Notes: generated by a model from the letters alone, not told the origin. Shown: positions 18,701 through 29,290, counted from the first letter of the stretch. The stretch: 32,332 bases of DNA from Isotricha intestinalis (GCA_023807065.1 JAJJLU010000550.1:1-32332), one strand, 5' to 3'. Numbers and translations are program-made.

Positions 18701-18924
18701 TTTCATAAATTATTTTTTAATTTATTAGGAATAAAGAAAATATTATTTCTTATTTTTTTTAAAATGAGAAAATAAAAATTCATTTATATGATTAAAGTAA
18801 TATATATATCAAGTAAAAATATCTTTATTTTTAAAATTCATTTTTTGTTGAATTATCAAGTTGTTTTTCAAATACTTTTTTAACTTTATTCAAAAGTTAA
18901 CCCTTTAAAAATAATTTTGTTTTT
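15714..18924. repeat. Tandem duplication, copy A (3211 bp)
   Basis: The unit runs from AAAGAAAAAAGATTTATTTA at 15714 to GTTTTT at 18924 and is immediately followed by copy B. Offset is 3211 at every landmark compared, including homopolymer runs in both spacers. It carries one membrane-protein gene (16631-18667), 917 bp downstream of it and 257 bp upstream. The downstream spacer has only scattered, stop-riddled coding-like bits on the minus strand (for example PLSRIFYLRKTHIDKVRNLR) and may be an old gene remnant. Confidence 0.97.
16631..18667 (-). CDS. Two-helix membrane protein of a ciliate-type family (copy A)
   Basis: This 678-residue protein has a short N-terminus with a CxC (KECDCFGTFVTFRIN) and a first membrane helix at about residues 38-59 after a GG pair (LFGGCSTIIYSL). 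A non-cytoplasmic loop of about 260 residues follows, with several N-x-S/T sites (NLT, NYS, NYT) and a few Cys. The second helix is at about 319-339 (DILIFLLLTVNII). The rest is a long, mostly polar cytoplasmic tail with a Ser-rich middle and a helical end. I associate this layout, including the F-x-F then GG-then-helix start, with lineage-expanded membrane proteins of ciliates. No molecular function is known to me, and channel, receptor or scaffold roles are all open. It ends in TGA, unlike most neighbours. The sequence is identical to the second copy. Confidence 0.85.
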   Translation of the reverse strand: MSSFLKCIKKTIKECDCFGTFVTFRINKDNELKSLFGGCSTIIYSLIAIVYISYMSYHFIARKNIEFINAYRIVESEPFINLTDIGFNFAFGLESADSDHPYVEGDIKFFNYSVFLIEWKGEEKITKIQIPTKPCTKEDFHHLIDETFKKSSLEQLICPNWNGINYTLEGTYMDYYYKYIMIQIGLTEYALNNIELTKELFIKNPFEMAFFFLNNAIDYDNHSNPMPLFLSHLFRTMDFNYQKTTEVLFSPVEFYNDENIIIDNPTLTRGLAIDSYTDSFRNSDRSVKHESLVNQFLLKTSSKIIELKRIYEKFPLFVTDLTGILEDILIFLLLTVNIIERIAIDHKLISKMLKFKGSKYYDIEYLINTFNKEKINSNITKIINKQNLDIIKSGKGEVKSRRKSLITLLENQQNEKRTKNVSFADSKKNNYMNQYELKYHGKEDKRTDNNIEVQTREIDGITLLHHSSKKSHGNSFSIESLSEISDVTHDVRKEELSEMTKNINTNSERIFTSSRTLQNLNYENVENKINNNVIKRKLNNVKVGICRTICAKMCYWMNDKMKKTKYGIKKAEDRVHYYLDVFNYIKKMQEVDLLTYCFLDHDQYKLFEYLSKPPVKFEDDFNNIYNEFLDRQVTYKSIGKKEIDDLYHSYINIRSKNDILFEDLKLLRLVNAEIKFLS

Positions 18925-21900
18925 AAAGAAAAAAGATTTATTTATCCTTAGAGGTCACATTCTAATAATTTAATATTCCTAAACAAAACATATAAAAAGT
19001 TTTATAATATCAAAATTTAATAAATTTAACAATATGATTGGTAATATCTTTGGAATAAAATAAATTCAATTTATTTAAATAACTAACATAAATTCCTTTT
19101 ATTTAATCTTCTTAAATTTCTAACTTTGTCAATGTGAGTTTTTCTTAAATAAAAAATTCTACTTAAAGGATAAGTCAATTGATTATTTCCAAAAATTTAT
19201 CTTCTTTAATATGATATAAGTTACTAAATTATTTGATCTTTTATCACAAATTAAAAGTTTAAAAAGTATCATATGGGGTTAACATTTCTAAATCCTTTCA
19301 CAATAACATTATTCATTTTAATCAATTTTTTTAAATTGAGATATTAAATCTTAATTTTCATAAATGGATTTAATAGAAATTAAGTACCAATAATAGAAAT
19401 TAAATGATTAGAAATCTGGGAATGAATCTATTATCTTCCTTATTCATCACTTCTACCATTTTAATATAATAATCTTTACATAACTTTCCACTTCCTTAAT
19501 ATGAGATGTTTAATTTTCTTTTTTGAACATTTTTATTAATTAAGATTATAGAATTCTTTTTTATAAAAGGTAAAATTATTATAGATTTTCCTTTTAAAAT
19601 ATCTTCTTAATTAATTTTTTCAATAACAATTTCTATTTATAATTATAAGTAATTTATTCTTGAGTTAAATAGGAAAAAAATTTTGAAAATTTTTCAAAAT
19701 AATAAATTGACATATAATAATAACAATTAAATTCTAATTTTAACATTTTTATGAATTTTATATAATTTTAATAACACAATAATATTTAACATATAATTAA
19801 ATAATTTAAATTTAATAAATATGAATAAAATAAATTACAATTCAACTTAAAAATTTAATTTCAGCATTTACAAGCCTTAATAATTTTAAATCTTCGAATA
19901 ATATATCATTCTTACTTCTAATATTAATATAAGAATGATATAAATCATCAATTTCCTTTTTACCAATAGATTTATAAGTAACTTGTCTATCTAAAAATTC
20001 ATTATAAATATTATTAAAATCATCTTCGAATTTTACAGGAGGTTTACTTAAATATTCAAACAATTTATATTGATCATGGTCTAAAAAACAATAAGTTAAT
20101 AAATCAACTTCCTGCATTTTTTTTATATAATTAAATACATCTAAATAATAATGAACTCTATCTTCTGCTTTTTTAATACCATATTTAGTTTTTTTCATTT
20201 TATCATTCATCCAATAGCACATTTTTGCACATATAGTTCTACAAATTCCTACTTTAACATTATTTAATTTCCTTTTAATAACATTATTATTAATTTTATT
20301 TTCTACATTTTCATAATTTAAATTTTGTAATGTTCTAGAAGAAGTGAAAATTCTTTCACTATTAGTATTTATATTTTTAGTCATTTCACTTAATTCTTCT
20401 TTTCTTACATCATGCGTAACATCACTTATTTCAGAAAGACTTTCTATTGAAAAGCTGTTTCCATGTGATTTTTTTGATGAATGATGTAACAAAGTTATTC
20501 CATCTATTTCTCTTGTTTGGACTTCTATATTATTATCTGTTCTTTTATCTTCTTTTCCATGATATTTCAATTCATATTGATTCATATAATTATTTTTTTT
20601 TGAATCTGCAAAACTTACATTTTTTGTTCTTTTTTCATTTTGTTGATTTTCTAATAAAGTTATTAAACTTTTTCTCCTCGATTTAACTTCTCCTTTTCCA
20701 CTTTTAATAATATCTAAATTTTGTTTATTGATTATTTTTGTTATATTTGAATTTATTTTTTCTTTATTAAAAGTATTAATTAAATATTCAATATCATAAT
20801 ATTTACTTCCTTTAAATTTTAACATTTTTGAAATTAATTTATGATCAATAGCAATTCTTTCAATAATATTAACTGTTAAAAGTAAAAATATTAAAATATC
20901 TTCTAAAATTCCAGTTAAATCTGTAACAAAAAGAGGAAATTTTTCATAAATCCTTTTTAATTCAATAATTTTAGAACTTGTTTTTAATAAAAATTGATTT
21001 ACTAAACTTTCATGTTTAACACTTCTATCACTATTTCTAAAAGAATCAGTATAAGAATCAATAGCTAATCCTCTTGTAAGAGTTGGATTATCTATTATAA
21101 TATTTTCATCATTATAAAATTCAACAGGAGAAAATAAAACTTCAGTTGTTTTTTGATAATTAAAATCCATAGTTCTAAATAAATGAGATAAAAACAAAGG
21201 CATTGGATTAGAATGATTATCATAATCAATAGCATTATTAAGGAAAAAAAATGCCATTTCAAATGGATTTTTAATAAATAATTCTTTAGTTAACTCAATG
21301 TTATTTAAAGCATATTCTGTTAAACCAATTTGAATCATAATATATTTATAATAATAATCCATATAAGTTCCTTCTAAAGTATAATTTATTCCATTCCAAT
21401 TAGGACAAATTAGCTGTTCTAAAGAACTTTTTTTGAAAGTTTCATCAATTAAATGATGAAAATCTTCTTTAGTACATGGTTTAGTTGGAATTTGAATTTT
21501 TGTTATTTTTTCTTCTCCTTTCCATTCAATTAAAAAAACAGAATAATTAAAAAATTTAATATCTCCTTCAACATAAGGATGATCTGAATCAGCAGATTCA
21601 AGTCCAAAAGCAAAATTAAATCCAATATCAGTTAAATTTATAAATGGTTCTGATTCAACTATTCTATATGCATTTATAAATTCTATATTTTTTCTTGCTA
21701 TAAAATGATATGACATATATGATATGTATACTATAGCAATTAATGAATATATTATTGTAGAACATCCGCCGAATAATGATTTAAGTTCATTATCTTTATT
21801 TATTCTAAATGTTACAAAAGTTCCAAAACAATCACATTCCTTTATCGTCTTTTTTATACATTTTAAAAAGGATGACATTTATTTTATTTTTTATTTATCA

Positions 21901-22135
21901 TTTTTAAAGATTTTCATAAATTATTTTTTAATTTATTAGGAATAAAGAAAATATTATTTCTTATTTTTTTTAAAATGAGAAAATAAAAATTCATTTATAT
22001 GATTAAAGTAATATATATATCAAGTAAAAATATCTTTATTTTTAAAATTCATTTTTTGTTGAATTATCAAGTTGTTTTTCAAATACTTTTTTAACTTTAT
22101 TCAAAAGTTAACCCTTTAAAAATAATTTTGTTTTT
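18925..22135. repeat. Tandem duplication, copy B (3211 bp)
   Basis: Second unit, direct orientation, starting at the base after copy A ends. It ends in GTTTTT at 22135, where copy A continued into copy B but copy B continues into CCTATTGAATT. No microhomology spans the exact junction. An A-rich stretch resembling the unit's start (AAAGAAAGAAAAAAT) lies about 12 bases beyond the right edge. By eye I found no difference between copies. Confidence 0.97.
19842..21878 (-). CDS. Two-helix membrane protein of a ciliate-type family (copy B)
   Basis: The 678-residue product is identical at every residue to that encoded at 16631-18667. The 257 bp upstream and 917 bp downstream are also duplicated, so this copy has the same promoter region and 3' end as copy A and should be expressed alike. 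The absence of even silent differences means the duplication is extremely recent, is being homogenised by gene conversion, or is an assembly artefact. Confidence 0.85.
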   Translation of the reverse strand: MSSFLKCIKKTIKECDCFGTFVTFRINKDNELKSLFGGCSTIIYSLIAIVYISYMSYHFIARKNIEFINAYRIVESEPFINLTDIGFNFAFGLESADSDHPYVEGDIKFFNYSVFLIEWKGEEKITKIQIPTKPCTKEDFHHLIDETFKKSSLEQLICPNWNGINYTLEGTYMDYYYKYIMIQIGLTEYALNNIELTKELFIKNPFEMAFFFLNNAIDYDNHSNPMPLFLSHLFRTMDFNYQKTTEVLFSPVEFYNDENIIIDNPTLTRGLAIDSYTDSFRNSDRSVKHESLVNQFLLKTSSKIIELKRIYEKFPLFVTDLTGILEDILIFLLLTVNIIERIAIDHKLISKMLKFKGSKYYDIEYLINTFNKEKINSNITKIINKQNLDIIKSGKGEVKSRRKSLITLLENQQNEKRTKNVSFADSKKNNYMNQYELKYHGKEDKRTDNNIEVQTREIDGITLLHHSSKKSHGNSFSIESLSEISDVTHDVRKEELSEMTKNINTNSERIFTSSRTLQNLNYENVENKINNNVIKRKLNNVKVGICRTICAKMCYWMNDKMKKTKYGIKKAEDRVHYYLDVFNYIKKMQEVDLLTYCFLDHDQYKLFEYLSKPPVKFEDDFNNIYNEFLDRQVTYKSIGKKEIDDLYHSYINIRSKNDILFEDLKLLRLVNAEIKFLS

Positions 22136-22842
22136 CCTATTGAATTAAAGAAAGAAAAAATAATTTTTGTTTTAATTTATTTATATTTTTTTTTTTGAAA
22201 TTTGATGAGATGAGTTTTCCAAAACGAAAATAAATATCTTTAAAATATATTTTCTTAATATCATAAGATTTATTTATTTGATTTTCTCTTCAAAAATATA
22301 TAATTTTAATATATTTAGTATAATAAATAAAAATAACATTTTTTAAGAAGAAATTTATAAAATAAAAGTAAATAATATAATTTATAAAACAATAAATATT
22401 CTGATTTATAAATGGATTTTACTTTCTTTTTATAATTAAATTATTTATATTATTATAAACTAAGCATTTTAATCATTAAATCATAGAAAAATAATTTAGT
22501 TCTCCATGTAAAAGGAAGGTATTGAATTTTTATAAAATGAATAAGATATAAATTATTACTCAAATTAATAAAAGAAATATTTTACAAAATACAAGTTCAA
22601 GATATATATGACAGATATTTAATATTATAAATAAATGAATATTTTTACTGATTAGAATAAACAAAAGATTTGTGACATTTATGATAATGAATATAAAAAT
22701 AATGTTTTTAAAAAAAAGTTATATATAAATTAAAAGGATATAAATCTTCCTTATCAAAATCATGATTATTACATTGGTTTTGAAAATATTTTGCTAAATT
22801 CAAAAAAAAAATTTTTTAATTAATGAAATATTAATTTAATTC
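22136..22842. other. AT-rich intergenic region, 707 bp
   Basis: It separates the duplication from the WD40 gene. Short open bits occur on the plus strand around 22520-22620 (for example KLIKEIFYKIQVQDIYDRYL) but are too short and broken to support a gene. Confidence 0.5.
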
Positions 22843-23757
22843 TTAAATATTCCAAATTTTTATTGATTTATCATAAGAAAAAGACGCAATGTATTTATTT
22901 TTTAATTCATAAAATCCATTAACATTAGAGTGAACACTATCAATTTTTTGAATGCATTCAAAATTATCTTTCCTATACACTCTTATATTTCTTTCTCCTC
23001 CAACTAAAAATATTGGTATAAATTTGATTACACCTAATGAATAGCATTCAAAAGTATTATCAATTTCTTGAATTATTTCTTTCTTGGATAATGAAATTAA
23101 AATTAATTGATTTATATTACTTCCTTTAACAATAATTATATCTTCATTAAGTCTACATAAATGATGACTCCATTCACAAAAAGTTTCATTAAAAAATTTA
23201 AGCTCTGTAATATTATCACAATTAACATCATTTTTATCTAAACTCCATAATTTAGTTCCATCTTGTGCAGCAGATACTAAAATATTTTTATCTTCCAAAA
23301 ATAAAACTGAACCTACAGTATCAGTATGTTTTAATTTTTTAATATTTTCATAATCACCATTATTTTCTTTCCATATTCTAACTGAATAATCCCATGAACA
23401 TGAAATTAAATTTCCATTTGAACAAAATATTACTTTATTTATATCATCATCATGAGCATCTTGAATGGTTTTATTGTTTATATATTTATTGTCCTTTTGA
23501 ATCCATAATTTTAAACTTTGATCAGAAGAAGAAGTAACAAAAGTGTTTTCATCTTTAACATCAACAGAAGTTAATTCTTTACTATGGGCGTTTTGAATAT
23601 TTTGAATTATTTTAAAATTAATATTATCAAAAATTTTAATCGATCGATCGTTGGAAACAGAAATAATATTACCAGAAGGAAATGATGTAACAAAATTAAC
23701 TCCGTCTTCATGGAAATGGATTTCACACATTTTTTTCAAACGATAATTATTTGACAT
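22843..23757 (-). CDS. WD40-repeat protein, single seven-bladed propeller
   Basis: This 304-residue protein consists almost wholly of WD40 blades. Repeats end in NDRSIKIFD, SDQSLKLWIQ, WDYSVRIWKE, AQDGTKLWSL, a weak blade around LILISLSKKEI, RNIRVYRK and YDKSIKIWNI. GH-type turns appear as NAHSKELTSV and DAHDDDINKV. The length fits one closed propeller with no extra domain, so the likely role is a scaffold for protein-protein contacts; partners cannot be told from sequence. It starts at ATG and ends in TAA. The decayed WD40 gene beside the telomere (31448-32250) has the same general repeat style but is not a simple copy of this one. Confidence 0.9.
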   Translation of the reverse strand: MSNNYRLKKMCEIHFHEDGVNFVTSFPSGNIISVSNDRSIKIFDNINFKIIQNIQNAHSKELTSVDVKDENTFVTSSSDQSLKLWIQKDNKYINNKTIQDAHDDDINKVIFCSNGNLISCSWDYSVRIWKENNGDYENIKKLKHTDTVGSVLFLEDKNILVSAAQDGTKLWSLDKNDVNCDNITELKFFNETFCEWSHHLCRLNEDIIIVKGSNINQLILISLSKKEIIQEIDNTFECYSLGVIKFIPIFLVGGERNIRVYRKDNFECIQKIDSVHSNVNGFYELKNKYIASFSYDKSIKIWNI

Positions 23758-24864
23758 TTTTAAATATAAAAAATTTTAATTATATATTTATATATATTTC
23801 TCTATTCCATTTAAAATAAAAGAAAAAGTATTTTATTAAAAATGTAAACTTTTTAATTTTTATTCCTCACTAAAAACTTCTTTAGTCTTTAGTCTTTTTA
23901 TGTTTTTTTTGGAAAAATATATTCGGATATTATTTATTTTATTTTATTAGTTTTTTTTTTCTTTTTTATTTACATCAAAATTATTTTTCTTTTTTCTGAA
24001 AGATTGTTTTTTATTGTTATTCTCAATATTAATATTATTTTTATAAGAATAAAGCTTAAAAATATTTATCTTAATTTACAAATAGGGATTTGATTTTAAA
24101 TATAAAAATTTAAATAATTATTTGCATGTTTTTTCTAGATGATTTTTTGTAAAAAATATTAATTCAAAAATAAAAACATTAAAATGAAATAACAAATAAT
24201 ATATTTTCTAATGATTGAATATAATAAATAATATTAATTAGAAAAGAATAAAAATTAATAAAAACAAAGTTCTTTATTTTACCATTTTTAATTGTTTAAT
24301 TGGAAGAATCTATATCAAAAAAATTCGTTTTTTATTAGAGTGTTGATTAAGCATTAGATATTTCTTACTAATTTGAATAAATAGATTAAATAATACTTTT
24401 AATGAATACTTGCTTCCAAAATAAATTTAATATCAAATAATATAAAGTATTCATTGTTTTTTGAAAAATCTTTATTGAGTGTAGAAGAAACAATAAAATC
24501 AAAAAAAGAAGATTAAATAATATATTTATTTGAAAGAAATATAATAATTTCAAAAATTTCTTCATAATTTTCTTAATGTATATGAACTAAGTTTCATTAT
24601 TTTTCTTATTTTACTGTTATATCTTTAATTTAATTGACATTGATTGAATTAATTTTATTTCATAAATTCTATAAAAACATTTGTTTTTATATTCATAATA
24701 GAATTTTTTTCATCTATAAATTTATAATAATTAATTAATTATCTTTTAGATTTGTTTTTCATTTTTATTTAAAATTTGATTAATTTAAATAATTAAAATA
24801 TAATAAATATTAATTAATTATAAATTTTTTTACAAATAATATAATATTAAAAATATATAAATAA
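23758..24864. other. AT-rich intergenic region, 1107 bp
   Basis: This divergent region lies between the starts of the WD40 gene (minus) and the IQ-like gene (plus), so it should hold both promoters. One short coding-like bit, SLLSVEETIKSKKED and onward at about 24450-24560 (+), is soon broken by stops. Nothing else is supportable. Confidence 0.5.
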
Positions 24865-25710
24865 ATGTCAGAAAGAATAAGAAAACAAATCTCAGAAAAT
24901 AAAATCTTACCATTAATCTTAACAAATTTAACAAAATTAAAATTTAGAAAAGATTTTTTGATAAAAAGATTGATAAACTATAGAAATGAATGTGCAAATA
25001 AAATTATTTCTTTATTTAAAGGTTATAAATCAAGAATAGAGTTTAAAAAAAAATTATTTTATGAAACAACAAAAGAAAATAGAAAAAATGCAATTAAAAA
25101 AATAAAAGAATTACCAAAACTAATAAAATATAGAGGAAAAATTTTAGAATTATTAAAAAAGAAAAAAGATTATTTTTTCATATCAACTTCTTTATCTGAA
25201 GCTAAAATTTTAAGAATGTATCCCTTAAATGAAAAACCAATTGATTATAAATTTGAAAAAAACAATATTTTAAATTTAAATATTGTTTTTATTAAAAAAA
25301 CAGAAATTAAAGGTTTACTTCAAAAAATTCATTTATTTAATAGTGAAGGACATGTAGTTATTGATCCTTTATTACAAAATGATTTTATTGATGATTCATT
25401 TTATAATTTATTAAATTTTAAAAAACTTTTAAAAGAAGAAAAAGAACAAATTGAAGATAATAAAAAGTTAATAAAACAATATTTTGTAGGAATTAAAAAA
25501 AATACTCAATTAAAAGGTTCCATTAGTCATCAAACATTAAATGTTAATTTTTTTAATCAAAATACTATTAGTAGATTTGGAAAAAGTCATAAATCTTTAT
25601 ATAGATTAAATAAAGTTGAATCTACTAAATCTATTTTAAAAGAAAGACCAAAAAAAAGAATTCCTTCTCAAAGGAAAATTTCTTTTGGGAATATTCAATT
25701 TTCTTATTAA
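24865..25710 (+). CDS. Basic protein with one IQ-like motif
   Basis: This 281-residue, very Lys-rich protein has at about residues 42-62 a degenerate IQ motif (CANKIISLFKGYKSRIEF), in which the Gln is Ile but the K-G-x3-R core is kept. Such a motif could bind calmodulin or centrin. A compact middle follows (about 105-180), with FFISTSLSEAKILRMYPL and EGHVVIDPLLQNDFIDD. It has the rhythm of a small beta domain that senses or binds a partner, though I cannot name it. The Ser/Lys/Arg-rich C-terminus looks disordered. An association with cytoskeleton or basal bodies would fit ciliate IQ proteins but is only inference. It starts at the first ATG after a very AT-rich leader and ends in TAA. Confidence 0.65.
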   Translation: MSERIRKQISENKILPLILTNLTKLKFRKDFLIKRLINYRNECANKIISLFKGYKSRIEFKKKLFYETTKENRKNAIKKIKELPKLIKYRGKILELLKKKKDYFFISTSLSEAKILRMYPLNEKPIDYKFEKNNILNLNIVFIKKTEIKGLLQKIHLFNSEGHVVIDPLLQNDFIDDSFYNLLNFKKLLKEEKEQIEDNKKLIKQYFVGIKKNTQLKGSISHQTLNVNFFNQNTISRFGKSHKSLYRLNKVESTKSILKERPKKRIPSQRKISFGNIQFSY

Positions 25711-27654
25711 GATTAGAAATTATAAATAAAATATTTATATATCTTTTTGTATATTTTAATGTATTAAAGTATAAAATATTGTGTTGAATTGTTAAAGAAA
25801 AAATTAAAATTTAATTTTAATTAAATATATAATTAATTTAATTAGAATAATTAACATTTTTATTTTATATTTTTTGAATTTCTCAAAAAAAATGTTTTTT
25901 TATTTTTTTTTCTTTCCTTTTATCATTTAATTTCTTTAAAAAATGAAATTATGAATATAAGTCATTATGAAAAAGATCATATAAAAACATTAAAAAAATT
26001 GAACTTATCTATACATTATTATTGATTTAAATTAAATATATTATTAAATTATTTAAAATTAATATTATCATTTATATATTTAGATTAATATTTTTTGAAT
26101 TAAAATAAAGGAAATATATATTTTTAGATAATTTTTTTTATTTTTTTTGTCCAAATATTTTTATGAAATAAATTCAATATATTTTTTTTATCCTATAATC
26201 TTAAAATTCCTAAGTTAGATATAAAATATATTAATAAGTTAAATAAAATAAAAAAATGTATATGATATACTTTTATGTTAATTTAATTTTGTTGTTATTA
26301 CCTTTTTCATTATCAATACTCAGGCAATTAACATTAACTAAATCAATATTATGAATCTATTTCATTTTCTTAATAGATTCTTATTTTTAAATAAATAAAC
26401 ATGAATCTTTACTTTTTCCTTCATATTTTTATTTAGATGTTGATTTCATAATATACTGATTCTTCTTCATTTTGTATATATTTATATATAAATTATATTT
26501 TACTAAAATTCAATTTAACATTTAAAATATTTTATTTAGTTTTTTCTGTTTTCTTTTTTAAATTGTTTAATGATTTTATGCGTTATATTCTTTATCAAGT
26601 TTTATAGGAAAGATAAGCATTCCTTTATATTTTTAAAATACAAAATCTTTTATTTTTAATGAATGTTGAAAATGATTAATTTTTGTTCTAAAATTAAGAC
26701 TTCAAGGATAAAATTTTAAATGAGTTGCATTAAATGTTTTATGAATTAATTATGAATTCTTATTTTATAGCTTTATTTTTTTAACATATAAAAAGTTAAT
26801 CTAATCATTAATAATATATTTTTTTTCGAATTCTTTGGTTTTTTTTATGTCTAAAATGATTGTATTAACATTTAATTATTGAATCATATCATATGTTTAA
26901 TTTTTTGAAGTAGGTTATTTAGAATTTATAGTGAAATTTAATGGTATTATTTAATAAATTAAAATATATCATTTTTATTTAATTTAAATTTAAAGATTAA
27001 ATTCTAATACACTATATTTTTTAATATGAATTTAAATAAGATACATAAAATTAAATAAATAATTTTTATTAAAATTAAATATTAAAGTAAGAATACAAAT
27101 TAATATAAAGGATTTTGAAAAGATTTTAAATTATTAAATAAAAATTACACAAATAAAAATCATGCTACTTTTTCTTTTTTGAATTAATAGATTAACTTTA
27201 ATCTTAATTTCGTCTTTTATTGGTTTAATATTTAATATGAATATTTTATTCTTTTAAAGATGATTCAATAAATTTTGATAAGTATTCTTTTCTTTTCATC
27301 CATTAAGTTTATTAATCATTTATCTTGATTTTTTCAGTTTTTTTTTTTAATACTAAAATATAATCATTAAATTATTTATCTTTTTCTATTTGTTATTTCA
27401 AAAGAAAAAGAAAATTCTAATAGATATTTTAATTAACTAATTCTATTAAATTTTTATATAATTTATTTAATTATAATATTTAAATTTATATTTTGTTTTT
27501 TAGATAACTTTTTTGATATTTTATATTATTTTTTATTTCAAAATAATCCTTTTTAACCATAATTAAATGGCACTTAGTTTTTATCAAAGATCAAATAATA
27601 ATAAATATTTAATTATTTTTTTTAATTAATTATTCCTATGATCTAAAATATTTT
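25711..27654. other. Gene-free AT-rich region, 1.9 kb
   Basis: This is the longest stretch without a gene. It is made of A/T runs with stops in all frames. A few short coding-like bits (for example LINLMDEKKRILIKIY on the minus strand near 27270-27330) are not enough for a gene call. No tRNA, inverted terminal repeat or tandem array was found. Confidence 0.55.
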
Positions 27655-28842
27655 TATGTGATATCATTACATAGTAATCTCTCTAAAATCAAAAAGCTCA
27701 ACCTTAAAATCTGATATGCTAGTATCATTTCTTAACTGAATTTTCCTCCATTGCTCTATCAGATTTAAAGAGAACTTTATATTCTTAAGTTCTATATTTA
27801 ATTATTTTAAAATTACATTTTTGCTATCTCAATTAATTTACTTCTAGGCGTAAATTGATCGTATCTTAGGGATTCTTCAGTCATCTGATAATAGTTCGGA
27901 TATCGCTTAATCCATAAATTATCACTGAAGTAAGGAATCTCTTTAAAGATGTGAAATATATGCTCTAATCCGCTCATTTTATGTCTGAAAATAATTATGA
28001 GATTTCAGGCACAAATTGCATAGGGTGAGATGTGGTCATCTTATAATACAATTCAAGGACTGTTTAATTTCAAACTCGTTTTTTGAAATTGGAGATAATG
28101 GTAAGCATTATTTGATGAATCTATGTATAAGATTCAGAGAAGCTGAATGGAACATAACTTGTTCCAAAATAACTGGTAAAATCTTGATCTTCCCAACCTC
28201 TCTTGTGTAATGATGCATCTAGTTGGTCTTATTTCTTTAAAATACCAATTCATGAGTTCATAATAATGCAAGTTAATCAGTGCATTTTCACAAAGGGAAT
28301 CCCTAATACCATTATTAATATATATGTGTCTAGGTTTTTTCTGTTAATTTCTTACTCAACTGTCTCTTTAGGTGTTTAAAGGCTGGTCTCATAGTAAAGG
28401 ACCAACATGTTAAGTAAAAGCCCTTTGATACACGCCAATCTTCTATTTTCTGATATTCTTTCTCATCCTCAGCAATTATGAACGCAACTATAGGTATTGA
28501 TGAAACAAAATCATCATATGCTATGCATCTTGGGGTTAGCAACATGCGCTGATATTTTGTAAACAGAAAACCTGACTCATTCAAACTAATTATATTTTTG
28601 TCCAGTTTCTCCAATTTATCATAGGCTTCATAACATTCAATGAAAAATGCTTGAGCATACAACCAATAGATTTCATTCCACTTTAAAGTAAGATCATTCC
28701 TGACATCATCAATCATACCGACTGTATAAAGAGTATCTGGGAAAGAGTCATCAAAGCAAAAGCTTTTATAAATATTATCTTTCTGATAATTAATGATATC
28801 ATAAAACACAGTCGAACAAACAAGGGAATCCGCAATTTTATA
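27655..28842 (-). pseudogene. Higher-GC decayed gene block, possibly foreign
   Basis: Base composition changes abruptly. Lines here are roughly 30-37% G+C by hand count, against about 11-20% on either side. On the minus strand one frame is open from the edge of the block (28842) to a TAG at 28330. It has no usable ATG near its start (the codon at 28807-28809 is GTG), so its 5' end is missing. Coding-like sequence continues downstream in shifting frames: NGIRDSLCENALINLHYYEL, then RGWEDQDFTSYFGTSYVPFS, then MSGLEHIFHIFKEIPYFSDN, then a stretch through ESLRYDQFTPRSKLIEIA, an AT-rich gap at about 27790-27830, and IEQWRKIQLRNDTSISDF. Total about 390 codons with many lesions. The protein is rich in aromatic residues and richer in GC-type codons than neighbours. 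I do not recognise the family. Lateral transfer or a mobile element are both possible. Confidence 0.65.
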
Positions 28843-28970
28843 TTATAAAAAAATTTTAATCTATAATTCAATTAATTTACATATAAATATATAAAAAGAA
28901 GTGATAAATATAGAACATAAGTAAATTAAACAAGAAAAAACATAAGTTATTTCTTCATTTTTATTATATT

Positions 28971-29290
28971 CTAATGTTTTGATTTGTAAATAATTTTTTT
29001 AATAAATTTCAAATTGAAAATTAAATTCAATGCCTTCTGTTATTAATACTATAGAAAAAATAAATTTATATAAAAATAATTGTGGATGCTTATTTTGTTT
29101 ATCTAATATTGATAAAGGAAAAAATTTTATGGAGTTTGGATTACTTATTGATTAAATAATAAAGAATGTCAATTAAATTTAAAATTATGTTATGGTTGTA
29201 GAAGAATTTTTTCAAATTTAATTGAAGATAACATTAAAAATAAAAATAATGATTCAATAATTGATAAAATCCTTAAATTTTTATATTGAT
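28971..29290 (+). pseudogene. CTU2 pseudogene fragment (C-terminal third)
   Basis: Nucleotides 29020-29285 match the 3' part of the CTU2 gene at 947-2116 (opposite strand) at roughly nine bases in ten by hand alignment. Weaker similarity reaches up to about 28971. The reading frame gives PSVINTIEK, then CLFCLSN, as in CTU2. A one-base loss near 29150 (GAATTAAA in the gene, GATTAAA here) then creates a TAA. After the shift the frame resumes as ECQLNLKLCYGCRRIFSNL and onward, with both CxxC pairs intact. The N-terminal zinc cluster and PP-loop are absent. Similarity fades near the gene's stop codon. It cannot encode a working CTU2. Confidence 0.88.

Noticed and set aside
24450..24560. Coding-like bit (SLLSVEETIKSKKED...) upstream of the IQ-like gene
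   Set aside because: Too short and interrupted by stops soon after; similar bits arise by chance in this composition.
28016..28210. Plus-strand open frame of 64 codons in the higher-GC block
   Set aside because: It starts at TTG, not ATG, and the minus strand of the same bases continues the coding-like series of the decayed gene (for example DDHISPYAICA and SKNEFEIKQSLNC).
28330..28809. Intact 159-codon minus-strand gene
   Set aside because: Its apparent start is GTG, the frame is open further upstream without an ATG, and coding-like sequence continues past its stop, so it is part of a decayed gene.
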